Assembly: GCA_902788315.1 (NCBI GenBank)
Contig: CADAJS010000004.1
Span: 1-64,000 of the forward strand
DNA: 64,000 nt
Direction: 5' to 3'
Source of the DNA: an uncultured Bacteroidales bacterium
GTDB lineage: Bacteria > Bacteroidota > Bacteroidia > Bacteroidales > Bacteroidaceae
Shown here: piece after piece, positions 34,910-44,180 of the stretch
How the letters are laid out: the number at the start of each line of letters is the position of its first letter
Numbering within the stretch: the stretch's first letter is position 1
Position numbers and translations under genes: made by a program
Notes under the pieces: generated by a model
The model's database searches: none
Seen by the model: the letters and a program-made list of their open reading frames with translations, nothing else
What the model was told of the DNA's origin: nothing

Positions 34910-35402
34910 TGTATTGGGGTAATTTTATTATTGGGAAATGTTGGTTGCAAAAATACACAAAATACGTCAAAGTATTGCATCGTAAGCCATAAAATTCAGT
35001 TAAAAGAGGTTCTTTTCGGGCCTTTTATCTTTAAAACCGTTCTATTATTATGTTTCTTTCATTTTTTCTATATGCCTTTGCAGCGTCCAAAAGGCGACGG
35101 ACTTCAGGCAAAATGCCGCCGCCTCGAGGACTCAACGCACCACAATCCGCAAGCGGATATAGGTGAGGACCCGCATCCTGATGATGATTACTTCTATTTG
35201 CATAGTCGTAACGATTTTGGATGTCAAACACTCCTTTGGTTCGAAGTATTGACGTAAACCCTATTTATGACTAACGTCAAGTCGAGTCAACGTGAATTAA
35301 AATTAAGTTTAACCCAGGTCAACCCATATCGTGAGTAAGACCAAAAGTAGTCAACTAAAATCGTTAAACTACAGTCAAATAAATCGTCAAACTACATACG
35401 GA

Positions 35403-35524
35403 CATAACTTCGGCAGGCTACGAACATAGGTTCGGCAGACCATGAACATAGCTTCGGCAGGCCATGAACATAGGTTCGGCAGGCCATGAACATAGGTTCG
35501 GCAGGCCATGAACATAGCTTCGGA
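35403..35524. repeat. 22-bp tandem repeat, about 5.5 copies
   Basis: Units start at 35403, 35425, 35447, 35469, 35491 and 35513 (partial). The consensus opens CATAGGTTCGGCAGGCCATG and ends in AA. Units differ by at most a few bases. A related 22-mer array is found at 54120-54185. Confidence 0.9.
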
Positions 35525-35710
35525 AATCAGGAGGGAAAAACACGCTGTAACGAACCACCAAACTGCACGAAGCTCCGAGGCGAGCCATAGGCTGCGGAAA
35601 AGCATGTGAGACTTTGCAATATTGCCTATTTTTCATTCCACAGGAATGCGTCTCGGAGCATAAGAAGTACATTTTTATGGAAAAAGACATGCCGTTTGCG
35701 TTTTTTTCCG

Positions 35711-35718
35711 TAACTTTG
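35711..35718 (+). promoter_or_regulatory. -7 element of the CotH gene
   Basis: TAACTTTG matches TAnnTTTG, 44 bases upstream of the ATG. A TTTG is present at 35695 but with only 12-base spacing. Confidence 0.45.
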
Positions 35719-35762
35719 CGTGGTTTATACCCATTATATCAGATAAAGACAACACTGAAGAT

Positions 35763-38700
35763 ATGAAATTACAGCCCACTATGAGAGCCGTGGCTCTCGC
35801 CCTAATTACATATTGTTCCATGCCCGCCGCCGCGCAAATGGCCTACGAGGCGGGCAACGGCGGCACGAAACTGACCGGCACCCCCATCGGCAGCCCTGCC
35901 GTGGACTATTCGACGGGAGCCGTCTCCACCACCGTCAATCAGCCGGCGAATGCCTTCGACGGAAACACCACCACGTTCTATGCCTCCTATGACAGGTCGC
36001 GCACATGGGTGGGACTCGACCTGGGAGAGCCCCATGTCATCACGGGTGTGGGATGGTGTCCGCGCAACAGCAATGCCGGTACCACGCGCGTACAGCTCGG
36101 TCTGTTCGAGGCATCGAACAGTGCCGACTTCCTGGACGCCGTGCCCCTGTACCTGATTCCGAATACGGGCACCATCGGTGTCATAGAGCATGCCGACGTC
36201 AATGTCTCGCGAGGCTTCCGCTACGTGCGCTATGTGGGTCCCGCCAATGCCCGCTGTAACATCGGCGAGCTGGAGTTCTACGGCCGTCCGGGAGTGGGCG
36301 ATGACAGCCAGTTCTACCAGGTAACCAACCTGCCCACCGTCTCCATCCACACCTATTCGGGCCGCGACCCGGCCGACAAGGTGAACGAGCTCGAGTCGAA
36401 CATCACCATCACCTACGACGGTGGAAAGCGCATCCAGGAATACCCCATCACCACCCGCCTGCGCGGTAACGCATCGATGGGATTCGAAAAGAAGCCCTAT
36501 CGCATCAAGTTCAATGACGGCAAGAGCCACCACATGCTCAAGGACTCGCCACTGGAGAGCCCCGCCAAGGCCAAGAAATGGACCCTCATCAACAACTACG
36601 GCGACAAGACGCTCATGCGCAACGTGCTGGCATTCCGCTTCAGCACGCTGCTCGGCATGCCCTTCACCTCGTACATCCAGCCCGTGGACGTCATCATGAA
36701 CGGCGAGTACAAGGGCTGCTACCAGCTCTGCGACCAGATCAGCATCGACCCCCATCGTGTGATGATCACCGAGATGGAGCCCGAGGACATCACCGAGCCC
36801 GCACTGACGGGAGGCTATCTGATCGAGGTGGACGCATACGCCCGAAACGAGAGCTCGTGGTTCAACAGCAACCGAGGCAACCCGGTGACCATCAAGTCGC
36901 CCGACTCGGACGACATCATGCCGCAGCAGTCAAACTACATCCGCAACTACTTCAACCAGATGGAGGCGGCTCTCTTCAGCAACACCTATACCGACCCCGC
37001 CACGGGCTACCGACAGTTCCTCGACGTGGAGTCGTTCCTCAAGCACTTCATCGTGGGCGAGTTCTCGGGAAACACCGACACCTACTGGAGCACCTACATG
37101 TCCAAGGAGCGCGGCGAGGCCACCTTCATCGTCGGACCGTGCTGGGACTTCGACCTGGCCTTTAACAACGACAGCCGTATCTATCCCGTGAACAACCGCA
37201 GCACGTGGGTATATAGCACCAACGGCTCGGCAGCCGGCAACATGCGCTCCTTCGTCAGCCGTGTCCTCACGGACCCCTATGCCAACAATCGACTGAAGAC
37301 GCTCTGGAAGGAGATGCGCGACAGCGGCAAGTTCAGCGAGGAGAGACTCGTAGCCTTCGTGGACAGCATTGCCGACGACATACGCGCCTCGGCCACGCTC
37401 AACTTCATCCGATGGCCGATCCTGAGCAGCCGAGTCCACCAGAACCCCGTGGCCCTGGGCTCGTTCCAAGCCGAGGTGAACGTGCTGCGCACCTACATCC
37501 CCGAGCGCATCGACTGGATCGACAACTACCTGGGCTACAGCGAGGGCACCATCATCAACGACTCCACCTTCTACATTGAGACGCCGCAAGAGCTCATCGA
37601 CTTTGCCAAGTATGTCAAGAAGGGCGGCAACGGCAGCAAGGCTTACCTGATGGCCGACATCGACATGAACGGCCACAACGACGACTTCATCCCCATCGGT
37701 ACGGGACAGAAGCCCTTCTGCGGCACCTTTGACGGACAGGGCCACCGCGTGACGAACCTACATATCACGGGCTCCAACAACACCGGCTTCTTCAGCACCG
37801 TGACGGGCGGAGCCACCATCAAGAACTTCATCCTCGACGCCACATGCTCCGTCTCGGGCGAGTCGTATGTGGGCCTCATCGGTGTCTCCACCGGCTCGGG
37901 CGACATCGTCATGCAGTGTGTCGGGAACGAGGCTCCCATCAGTGCCTCGGGCGTCAACGCCGGAGGTATCATCGGATGCAACTATAGTTCGGGCGCCACC
38001 TTCATCATCGAGAACTGCTACAATGCCGGCACCATCGTAGGCGGACGCGAGAGCGGAGCACTCAGCGGATGGGTGGGCAACGGAGCACGCATCACCGACT
38101 CGTACAACATCGGCACCGTCAGCGGATATGACAATACCGACACCTACCTCTACCGAGGCGGAGCCACGCTGACCAACACCTACAGCACCCAGGGCACCCA
38201 GGGCATCATCATCGCAAGCGAGGCCGTGCCCTCAGGCGAACTCTGCTACAAGCTGAACCAGGGGAACATCCAGACCCCCGTATGGCGCCAGACCATCCAC
38301 ATGGACGACCATCCCACCTTCCTCGCCGGTCACGGCATAGTGAACACGGACGGCAAGTACTATTTCAACGAAGGCATCACCTATGCCCGCGGTGACATGG
38401 ACGGCAACGGATCTATCGATGCCACCGACCTGCAAGTGCTCGCCAACTATCTCATCGGCGCCCCGAACGAAATCTTCGTCCAGGAGAATGCCGATGTGAA
38501 CGAAGACGAGAAGATCGACCTGCTCGACCTTATCGCCACCGTAAAGCTCATCCAGGAGCAGAATGCAGTCAAGCGCCGTCGTGAACCCAGCACCGAGGAG
38601 GGCACATCCACATCGCTCACCCTGAACGACTTCAGCATCAAGGCCGCCTCGGACAAGGTGGCCAGCGTGACAGCCAGCCTGAGCGAGGCCATGACGGCCT

Positions 38701-40247
38701 TCTATGCCGAACTGACACCGAGCGAAGGGCTCACCATCGACCCGGCCTCCGTTGCCGGAGGCAGCATGAAGGGCAGCTCCCATGTCGTGAAGGCTCACGC
38801 CAAGGACGGCAAGGTGCGCCTCATCGGCTATTCGCCCAGCAACGAGACCTTCGGCACCCTCGCCGGAGAGCTGTTCCAGTTCAAGGCCACAGCCACCGAA
38901 GACTTCCCGGGCGGCACCGTCCAGATGAACGGCATCGTGACGGCCACGCCTGCCGGCAAGGCATATACCCCCGGCGACGTCACCGCCCAAGTGACGCTCG
39001 AGGCCACGCCCGTGAGCACCATCATCTTTGCCCAGGACACCTACATCATGAGCAAGGGCGACAAGATAACCCTCGAGGCCACCGTGCTCCCCGCCACCGC
39101 CACGATGAAGGATATCACATGGGCATGCTCTGACACCCACGTGGCCTACGTGGCCAGCGGCGGAATACTCACCGCACGCAACGCCGGACACGCACTGCTC
39201 ACCGCCAAGGCCAAGGACGGCTCGGGCGTAGTGGGCACGGCAAACCTGCGCGTCGTGGGCGACGACTTTGAGATAGCCAGCGCCATCGATCTGCAAGAGT
39301 TCTCCATGGCCGTCAATGCCGGATACACCGATATCACGGCCCACATGACTGCCGACATCAACATGGAAGGCATCGGCCTGGAGCCCATCGGTACGGAGAA
39401 GAACCTCTTCTCCGGCACCTTCGACGGCCAGGGCCACGTCATCAGCAACATGGTCATCGAGACCCCCAATGCCACCGCCGTCGGGCTCTTCGGCAACATC
39501 ACCTCGCCAGCCGCAATCAAGAACCTCGTGCTCGACAGCACGTGCATGATCGTGGGATATGAGAAGGCCGGACTCATCGGCCGCTCAGACCGTGCCGGAA
39601 ACATCTATCTGGAGAATCTGGGCAACGAAGGCAGCGTGACAGCCGACATCGCACCGGCAGGCATTATCGGAAATGCGAACAACAGCAGCGTGGCACTCAT
39701 CACCAACTGCTACTCGACGGGCACCATCACCACCATCACCGACGGCAAGACAAACGCCGATGCCGGACAGATCAGCGGATGGCTGGGCAACGTGGGAGCC
39801 GTGCTCACCAATTGCTGGTCCACCAGCGACATCACCGGATTCCAGACCTCCGGATTCGCATCGAGCACCGACCGCACCTTTGCCCGCACCGGCGGAGCCA
39901 AAAACACCTTCGTCAATTGCTACAGCCAGACGAGCAAGCAGGTGAACCTCACCGACATCGAGAAGTTCCGCTCGGGCGAAGTCACCTATCTGCTCAACAA
40001 CGGCCAGACGGAGAATCCCGTATGGCGCCAGACGCTCGGCACCGACCTCCACCCCACCCTGCTCTCCACACACAGCATCGTGTACAAGCTGGAGGACGAC
40101 ACGTATGCCAACGACCCGACGGGCATCGAAACAGTGCCCTTCGACCTGCAGGGAGCCGACGTCTATACCGTGACGGGCGTCAAGGTGGACAAGCCCCGAC
40201 ACGGTGGCATCTATATCATCAACGGAGTGAAGGTACTCATCAAATAA
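35763..40247 (+). CDS. Giant secreted CotH-kinase-like, dockerin- and GLUG-containing protein
   Basis: A 1494-aa exported protein. Order: signal peptide (1-25), discoidin/F5-8C-like carbohydrate-binding domain (about 40-175, NAFDGNTTTFY, ARCNIGELEFYG), CotH domain (about 190-590, TTRLRGNASMGFEKKPYRIKF, ALTGGYLIEVDAY, GPCWDFDLAFNND), GLUG-type repeats (about 610-850), type I dockerin-like segment with two calcium loops (about 875-935, GDMDGNGSIDATDLQVLANYL and DVNEDEKIDLLDL), a cohesin-like beta domain (about 950-1080), a bacterial Ig-like domain (about 1085-1165), more GLUG repeats, and a C-terminal sorting-type tail. CotH proteins phosphorylate proteins in spores; here the role is probably surface adhesion or protein assembly. 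The unusual mix suggests a large surface scaffold. Confidence 0.85.
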   Translation: MKLQPTMRAVALALITYCSMPAAAQMAYEAGNGGTKLTGTPIGSPAVDYSTGAVSTTVNQPANAFDGNTTTFYASYDRSRTWVGLDLGEPHVITGVGWCPRNSNAGTTRVQLGLFEASNSADFLDAVPLYLIPNTGTIGVIEHADVNVSRGFRYVRYVGPANARCNIGELEFYGRPGVGDDSQFYQVTNLPTVSIHTYSGRDPADKVNELESNITITYDGGKRIQEYPITTRLRGNASMGFEKKPYRIKFNDGKSHHMLKDSPLESPAKAKKWTLINNYGDKTLMRNVLAFRFSTLLGMPFTSYIQPVDVIMNGEYKGCYQLCDQISIDPHRVMITEMEPEDITEPALTGGYLIEVDAYARNESSWFNSNRGNPVTIKSPDSDDIMPQQSNYIRNYFNQMEAALFSNTYTDPATGYRQFLDVESFLKHFIVGEFSGNTDTYWSTYMSKERGEATFIVGPCWDFDLAFNNDSRIYPVNNRSTWVYSTNGSAAGNMRSFVSRVLTDPYANNRLKTLWKEMRDSGKFSEERLVAFVDSIADDIRASATLNFIRWPILSSRVHQNPVALGSFQAEVNVLRTYIPERIDWIDNYLGYSEGTIINDSTFYIETPQELIDFAKYVKKGGNGSKAYLMADIDMNGHNDDFIPIGTGQKPFCGTFDGQGHRVTNLHITGSNNTGFFSTVTGGATIKNFILDATCSVSGESYVGLIGVSTGSGDIVMQCVGNEAPISASGVNAGGIIGCNYSSGATFIIENCYNAGTIVGGRESGALSGWVGNGARITDSYNIGTVSGYDNTDTYLYRGGATLTNTYSTQGTQGIIIASEAVPSGELCYKLNQGNIQTPVWRQTIHMDDHPTFLAGHGIVNTDGKYYFNEGITYARGDMDGNGSIDATDLQVLANYLIGAPNEIFVQENADVNEDEKIDLLDLIATVKLIQEQNAVKRRREPSTEEGTSTSLTLNDFSIKAASDKVASVTASLSEAMTAFYAELTPSEGLTIDPASVAGGSMKGSSHVVKAHAKDGKVRLIGYSPSNETFGTLAGELFQFKATATEDFPGGTVQMNGIVTATPAGKAYTPGDVTAQVTLEATPVSTIIFAQDTYIMSKGDKITLEATVLPATATMKDITWACSDTHVAYVASGGILTARNAGHALLTAKAKDGSGVVGTANLRVVGDDFEIASAIDLQEFSMAVNAGYTDITAHMTADINMEGIGLEPIGTEKNLFSGTFDGQGHVISNMVIETPNATAVGLFGNITSPAAIKNLVLDSTCMIVGYEKAGLIGRSDRAGNIYLENLGNEGSVTADIAPAGIIGNANNSSVALITNCYSTGTITTITDGKTNADAGQISGWLGNVGAVLTNCWSTSDITGFQTSGFASSTDRTFARTGGAKNTFVNCYSQTSKQVNLTDIEKFRSGEVTYLLNNGQTENPVWRQTLGTDLHPTLLSTHSIVYKLEDDTYANDPTGIETVPFDLQGADVYTVTGVKVDKPRHGGIYIINGVKVLIK

Positions 40248-40271
40248 CACCCCACGCACACGAATTGCACT

Positions 40272-41696
40272 ATGAAACATCTCCTTTGGGTAACACTCCT
40301 GCTCTGCACGCTGGGCGTGCAGGCCAAGGGCGGCAAGGCACTCACCAGCACGGCCTCCCGCACACAGGTCTTTGAACAAAGCCGGGTAAAGAAGAGCAAG
40401 AAGGCGCTCGGCACAGTCATCCACCTCGATGCCGACCGCACCTTCCAGACCATCGATGGCTTCGGAGCTGCGCTCACCGGCTCCAGCTGCTACAACCTCA
40501 TGCGCATGACCGAGGCCGACCGCACGGCCCTCCTGCGCCGCACCTTCTCGCCCACCGACGGACTCGGCTTCAGCTACATCCGCGTCAGCATCGGGTGCAG
40601 CGACTTCTCGCTGAGCGAGTTCACGTGCTGCGACACGCCGGGCATCGAACACTTTGCCCTCACAAGCGAGGACACCCAGTACGTCATCCCTATTCTCCGC
40701 GAGATTCTGGCCATCAATCCCCGCATACTGATTCTCGGCTCGCCGTGGACCTGCCCCCGCTGGATGAAGGTGAACAACCTCGAGGACCTGCAGCCCTTCG
40801 AGTCGTGGACCAGCGGACAGCTCAACCCCAAGTACTATCAGGACTATGCCCAGTACTTCGTGCGCTGGATTCAGGCATTCGAGGCTGCCGGAGTCCCCAT
40901 CTACTCCATCACCGTGCAGAACGAACCGCTCAATCGCGGCAACTCCGCCTCCCTCTTCATGGGATGGCAGGAACAGCAGGCCTTCATCGCCCAGGCACTC
41001 GGCCCCGCCCTACAGCGTGCCGGACTCAAGACAAAGCTCTACGCCTTCGACCACAACTACAACTATGACCGCATGAAGGACCAGCAGCAGTATCCCCTCC
41101 GGGTCTATGACGACGAGACTGCCGCTGCCTTCCTCACCGGCGCCGCCTATCACAACTATGGCGGCAATCGCAGCGAGCTGCTGCGCATCGGCGAGGCACG
41201 CCCCGACAAGGAACTCATCTTCACCGAGACCAGCATCGGCATGTGGAACGACGGGCGTAATCTGGAAAAGCGCCTCACAGACGACATGCGCGAGGTAGCA
41301 CTGGGCACCGTCAACAACGGTTGCCGCGCCGTCATCGTGTGGAATTTCATGCTCGACACCGATCGCGGTCCCTTCCGTCCCGGCGGCTGTGGCACCTGCT
41401 ATGGCGCCGTCGATCTGGACAAGGACGACCTGAAGACCATCACCCTGAACTCCCACTACTACATCATCGGCCATCTCTCCTGCGTAGTCCGCCCTGGAGC
41501 CGTGCGCATCGCTGCCGACTATGAACAGCCCCGCGACGGCCTCATGTGTTCAGCCTTCCGCAACACCGACGGTACCACGGCTGCCGTCATCCTCAACGAG
41601 AAGGAACAGCAGCAGACCGTCAGCCTCACGGCCGACAAGGGACGGTACATCAACGTCCGCATCCCCGCCCGTGCCGTCTGCAGCCTCCTGTGGTAA
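40272..41696 (+). CDS. GH30-family glucosylceramidase-like glycosidase
   Basis: A 474-aa exported enzyme of glycoside hydrolase family 30. Signal peptide MKHLLWVTLLLCTLGVQA. The TIM barrel starts at TIDGFGAALTGSSCYNL. The acid/base is Glu218 in TVQNEP, and the nucleophile Glu319 in IFTETS. The barrel is followed by the small beta-domain (about 400-474). Members cleave beta-glucosides, beta-xylosides or related links. It starts 24 bases after the CotH-type gene stop, so both may be transcribed together. Confidence 0.92.
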   Translation: MKHLLWVTLLLCTLGVQAKGGKALTSTASRTQVFEQSRVKKSKKALGTVIHLDADRTFQTIDGFGAALTGSSCYNLMRMTEADRTALLRRTFSPTDGLGFSYIRVSIGCSDFSLSEFTCCDTPGIEHFALTSEDTQYVIPILREILAINPRILILGSPWTCPRWMKVNNLEDLQPFESWTSGQLNPKYYQDYAQYFVRWIQAFEAAGVPIYSITVQNEPLNRGNSASLFMGWQEQQAFIAQALGPALQRAGLKTKLYAFDHNYNYDRMKDQQQYPLRVYDDETAAAFLTGAAYHNYGGNRSELLRIGEARPDKELIFTETSIGMWNDGRNLEKRLTDDMREVALGTVNNGCRAVIVWNFMLDTDRGPFRPGGCGTCYGAVDLDKDDLKTITLNSHYYIIGHLSCVVRPGAVRIAADYEQPRDGLMCSAFRNTDGTTAAVILNEKEQQQTVSLTADKGRYINVRIPARAVCSLLW

Positions 41697-41722
41697 ACCC
41701 GATTCGGCCAATAGCGCCCGAT

Positions 41723-41784
41723 TTTCTCACACGTGATAAACTCTTTTATCATGTGTGATAAACTATTTTATCACGTGTGATAAA
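41723..41784. repeat. Three phased TTTATCAC-type palindromes
   Basis: Centres at 41731/32, 41753/54 and 41775/76, exactly 22 bases apart. The third is TTTATCACGTGTGATAAA; the other two carry one or two changes. Followed by TGCGGCACG and AACTCGGACAG as at 24251-24320. It lies between the convergent GH30 and kduI genes. Just before it, 41699-41717, CCCGATTCGGCCAATAGCG resembles the ends of the MITE-like element at 26056. Confidence 0.8.
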
Positions 41785-41835
41785 GTTCCGTGCGGCACGT
41801 TATTAACTCGGACAGGAGGGAGACGGAGGAAAAAG

Positions 41836-41879
41836 GAACAGGCCCGAGGCATCCGCTCAAAGGAACCTCGGGCCTGTTC
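41836..41879. terminator. Bidirectional terminator between GH30 and kduI
   Basis: 14-bp stem (GAACAGGCCCGAGG / CCTCGGGCCTGTTC), 16-base loop. On the minus strand a T-rich tract follows, suiting kduI; the plus strand lacks a long T-run. Confidence 0.8.
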
Positions 41880-41903
41880 TCCCTGCACGGAGGGAAGAGA
41901 GGG

Positions 41904-42806
41904 TCAGCGCAGCTCGGTGGGCTGTACGGCGTCCATGTCGCCATAGTCGAGGTTCTCCCCCGCCATGCCCCAGATGAAGGTGTAGCTGGCGGTGCCTGCT
42001 CCGGCATGGATGGACCACTCGGGCGAGATGACAGCCTGCTCGTTGTGCAGCCACACGACGCGCGTCTCCTGCGGCTCGCCCATGAAATGGCTGACGGCCT
42101 GCGACTCGGGCAGGTCGAAGTAGAAATAGGCTTCCATGCGGCGCGAATGGGTGTGGGCCGGCATGGTGTTCCATACGGAACCCGACTTCAGCTCCGTCAT
42201 GCCCATCTGCAGCTGGCAGGTCTTCACCGTCTTCTGCACGATGAGGCGGTTGATGACACGGTCGTTGGACTCGGCCGCACTGCCTGCCTTCAGCACGTCG
42301 GCATCGGCCAGCGTGACCTTCTTGGCGGGATAAGACGTGTGGGCCGCAGCGCTGTTGAAATAGAAGTGAGCCGGATGGTTAGCATCGGCCGAGGAGAAGA
42401 AGACCTCGTGGTCTCCGCTGCCCACATAGAGCGCTTCGCGGTTCTTGAGTTCATACTTCTTGTCGCCCACGGTGACGGTGCCCGTGCCGCCCACATTGAT
42501 GATACCGATCTCACGGCGGTGGAGGAAGTTGGGAGCCTTGAGCGGATCGATGGTCTCCAACTTCACGCGCTCCTTGACTGGCATCACGCCGCCCACGATA
42601 AAGCGGTCATGAATGGAATAGACGAGGTTTACGGAGTCGGGCGAGAAGAGTTTCTCGACCACAAAGCGGCTGCGCAAGGTCTGCGTGTCATAGTGCTTTA
42701 CGTCCTCCGGATGAGTGGCGTAACGCAGTTCGTAGTTGGTGTGTGTCTGTGCCATAACAGATGCTGATGTAAGGGCAATGCCCAGCAAAAATAATTTAAT
42801 TTTCAT
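41904..42806 (-). CDS. kduI: 5-keto-4-deoxyuronate isomerase KduI with a signal peptide
   Basis: Isomerises 5-keto-4-deoxyuronate to 2,5-diketo-3-deoxygluconate, a step in pectin and glycosaminoglycan breakdown. Length 300 aa. The zinc-binding region WNTMPAHTHSRRMEAYFYF and HNEQAVISPEWSIHAG are intact and match the E. coli enzyme well by eye. It differs from the E. coli enzyme by starting with a signal peptide (MKIKLFLLGIALTSASVMAQ), so it may act in the periplasm. Its ATG overlaps the TGA of the permease gene (ATGA). Confidence 0.95.
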   Translation of the reverse strand: MKIKLFLLGIALTSASVMAQTHTNYELRYATHPEDVKHYDTQTLRSRFVVEKLFSPDSVNLVYSIHDRFIVGGVMPVKERVKLETIDPLKAPNFLHRREIGIINVGGTGTVTVGDKKYELKNREALYVGSGDHEVFFSSADANHPAHFYFNSAAAHTSYPAKKVTLADADVLKAGSAAESNDRVINRLIVQKTVKTCQLQMGMTELKSGSVWNTMPAHTHSRRMEAYFYFDLPESQAVSHFMGEPQETRVVWLHNEQAVISPEWSIHAGAGTASYTFIWGMAGENLDYGDMDAVQPTELR

Positions 42807-44161
42807 ACGTTATTATTTATTTTCTTGTAGTTCCAAAGGACAAGGACACCCGTACAGAGTGCGGCAGCGGCGATACCGACATAGCGCAGGGTGGTGAAGA
42901 GATGATAGGTGGCCCAGCAGAAGAGGCTGGAGGCAAAGTCCAGTGCGGCGCCGGCACTGAAGCCCTCGGGGATGCGCACGGAGGCGTCCTCGGGATGAAT
43001 CTGGGCTACGGAGTTGGCCGCCACGGTGAATGCCTCGGCAATATTCGTGGCAAAGTAGAGCCCCACGACGAGCGCAACGAGACCGATGAGGAAGGTCTTC
43101 AGGACATTGCCTCGCGTGATGGGCAGCACCACGGGGAACAGATAGAACAGACCGGCCAGCGACGCCAGGGGCAGGAACTTATTGCCGGGCAGCACCACGG
43201 CAAGCAGCAACACCACCGGAATCAGAAGCAGCGAGACGACGAGCGTGGTGGGATGGCCGATGACGAGGGCAGGACTCATGCCGATGTGCAGGCGGGCCTT
43301 CTCGCCGAAGCGGCGTGAGATCATCTGCTTCGTAGCCTCGGAGATGGGGATGAGCCCGTCGATGAAGAGGCGTGTGATGCGCGGAATGAGCTCCATCACA
43401 GCTCCCATCTTGACACCCAGGAGCAACGTGGCGGCCACATCGTAACGTGCCAGCACGCCGATGGCACAGCCCACGATGACGCCGAGAAAGAGCGGTTCGC
43501 CCAGCACGCCGAAGCGGCGTTTCAGCCCGTCGGCATCGACATCCAGGCGGTCGAAGCCCGGGATGCGGTCGAACACCTTGCCCAGCACCACGGCAAAGGG
43601 CACAAAGCTCTGGCAGAAAGGCTGCGGGATGGAGATGCCGTCCATGCCGTCGTAGTAAGACTGGAATCCATCGGCAGTGCGGTCGGCCATGACAAGCGTC
43701 ACGATGAAACAGAAGATGGCTGCAGCAAAGCCATAGGCCAGACTGTCGGTGGCGAAATAGACAATGGCGCCGATGAAGGCGTAGTGCCAATAGTTCCACA
43801 GGTCGATGTTCACCGTGCGAGTGGTGCGCGTCAGGAGCATCAGCACATTGATGCCCAGGCAGACGGGGATGATGAGCGCACCCACCGCCGTGTTATAAGC
43901 CACCGCAGCCGCGGCAGGCCAACCCATATCGAAGATGTCCAACTGGAGCCCATAGACGCCCACCACCGTCTCGAGCGCCGGACCCAACGCGCTGGTGAGC
44001 AGCCCCGTGACCACACTCAGCCCTACGAAGCCCACTCCGACATAGAGGCCGGAGAGCAGCGCCTTGCCGGGCTTAATCTTGAGCAGGATGCCGAGCAGGG
44101 TGAAGATGATGGGCATCATCACCGAGGCACCGAGCGAGATAATGTATGCAAAGATATTCAT
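42803..44161 (-). CDS. GatC-like permease (PTS EIIC family), uronate transport candidate
   Basis: A polytopic membrane protein of about 452 aa with the GatC/EIIC fold: N-terminus MNIFAYIISLGASVMMPIIF, then MGWPAAAAVAYNTAVGALIIPVCLGIN and the repeated IGHPTTLVVSLLLIPVVLLLAV. Start fixed at MNIFAYII. It sits between kduD and kduI, overlapping kduI by four bases. I see no EIIA, EIIB, HPr or EI gene near it, so it may work without phosphorylation as a permease for an unsaturated or keto-deoxy uronate. Substrate inferred from the operon. Confidence 0.85.
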   Translation of the reverse strand: MNIFAYIISLGASVMMPIIFTLLGILLKIKPGKALLSGLYVGVGFVGLSVVTGLLTSALGPALETVVGVYGLQLDIFDMGWPAAAAVAYNTAVGALIIPVCLGINVLMLLTRTTRTVNIDLWNYWHYAFIGAIVYFATDSLAYGFAAAIFCFIVTLVMADRTADGFQSYYDGMDGISIPQPFCQSFVPFAVVLGKVFDRIPGFDRLDVDADGLKRRFGVLGEPLFLGVIVGCAIGVLARYDVAATLLLGVKMGAVMELIPRITRLFIDGLIPISEATKQMISRRFGEKARLHIGMSPALVIGHPTTLVVSLLLIPVVLLLAVVLPGNKFLPLASLAGLFYLFPVVLPITRGNVLKTFLIGLVALVVGLYFATNIAEAFTVAANSVAQIHPEDASVRIPEGFSAGAALDFASSLFCWATYHLFTTLRYVGIAAAALCTGVLVLWNYKKINNNV

Positions 44162-44180
44162 ATTCAGGAGGCGGGAGGGG

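Larger units (their letters stand above)
34910..35762. other. Long intergenic region with a 22-bp minisatellite
   Basis: No credible gene. It holds the promoter of the previous gene (34948-34955, minus strand), a T-rich stretch near 35040, an AT-rich tract with several GTCAA repeats at 35270-35395, the tandem repeat at 35403-35524, and a -7 element TAACTTTG at 35711-35718 for the next gene. Confidence 0.5.

Noticed and set aside
35031-35231. A 66-codon open frame on the minus strand upstream of the CotH gene.
   Set aside because: No start signal, no recognisable motif; it probably reads through a GC-rich repeat remnant.
41723-41784. TTTATCAC palindromes as operators of kduI or the GH30 gene.
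   Set aside because: They lie at the 3' ends of both convergent genes, away from any promoter; treated as a dispersed element instead.
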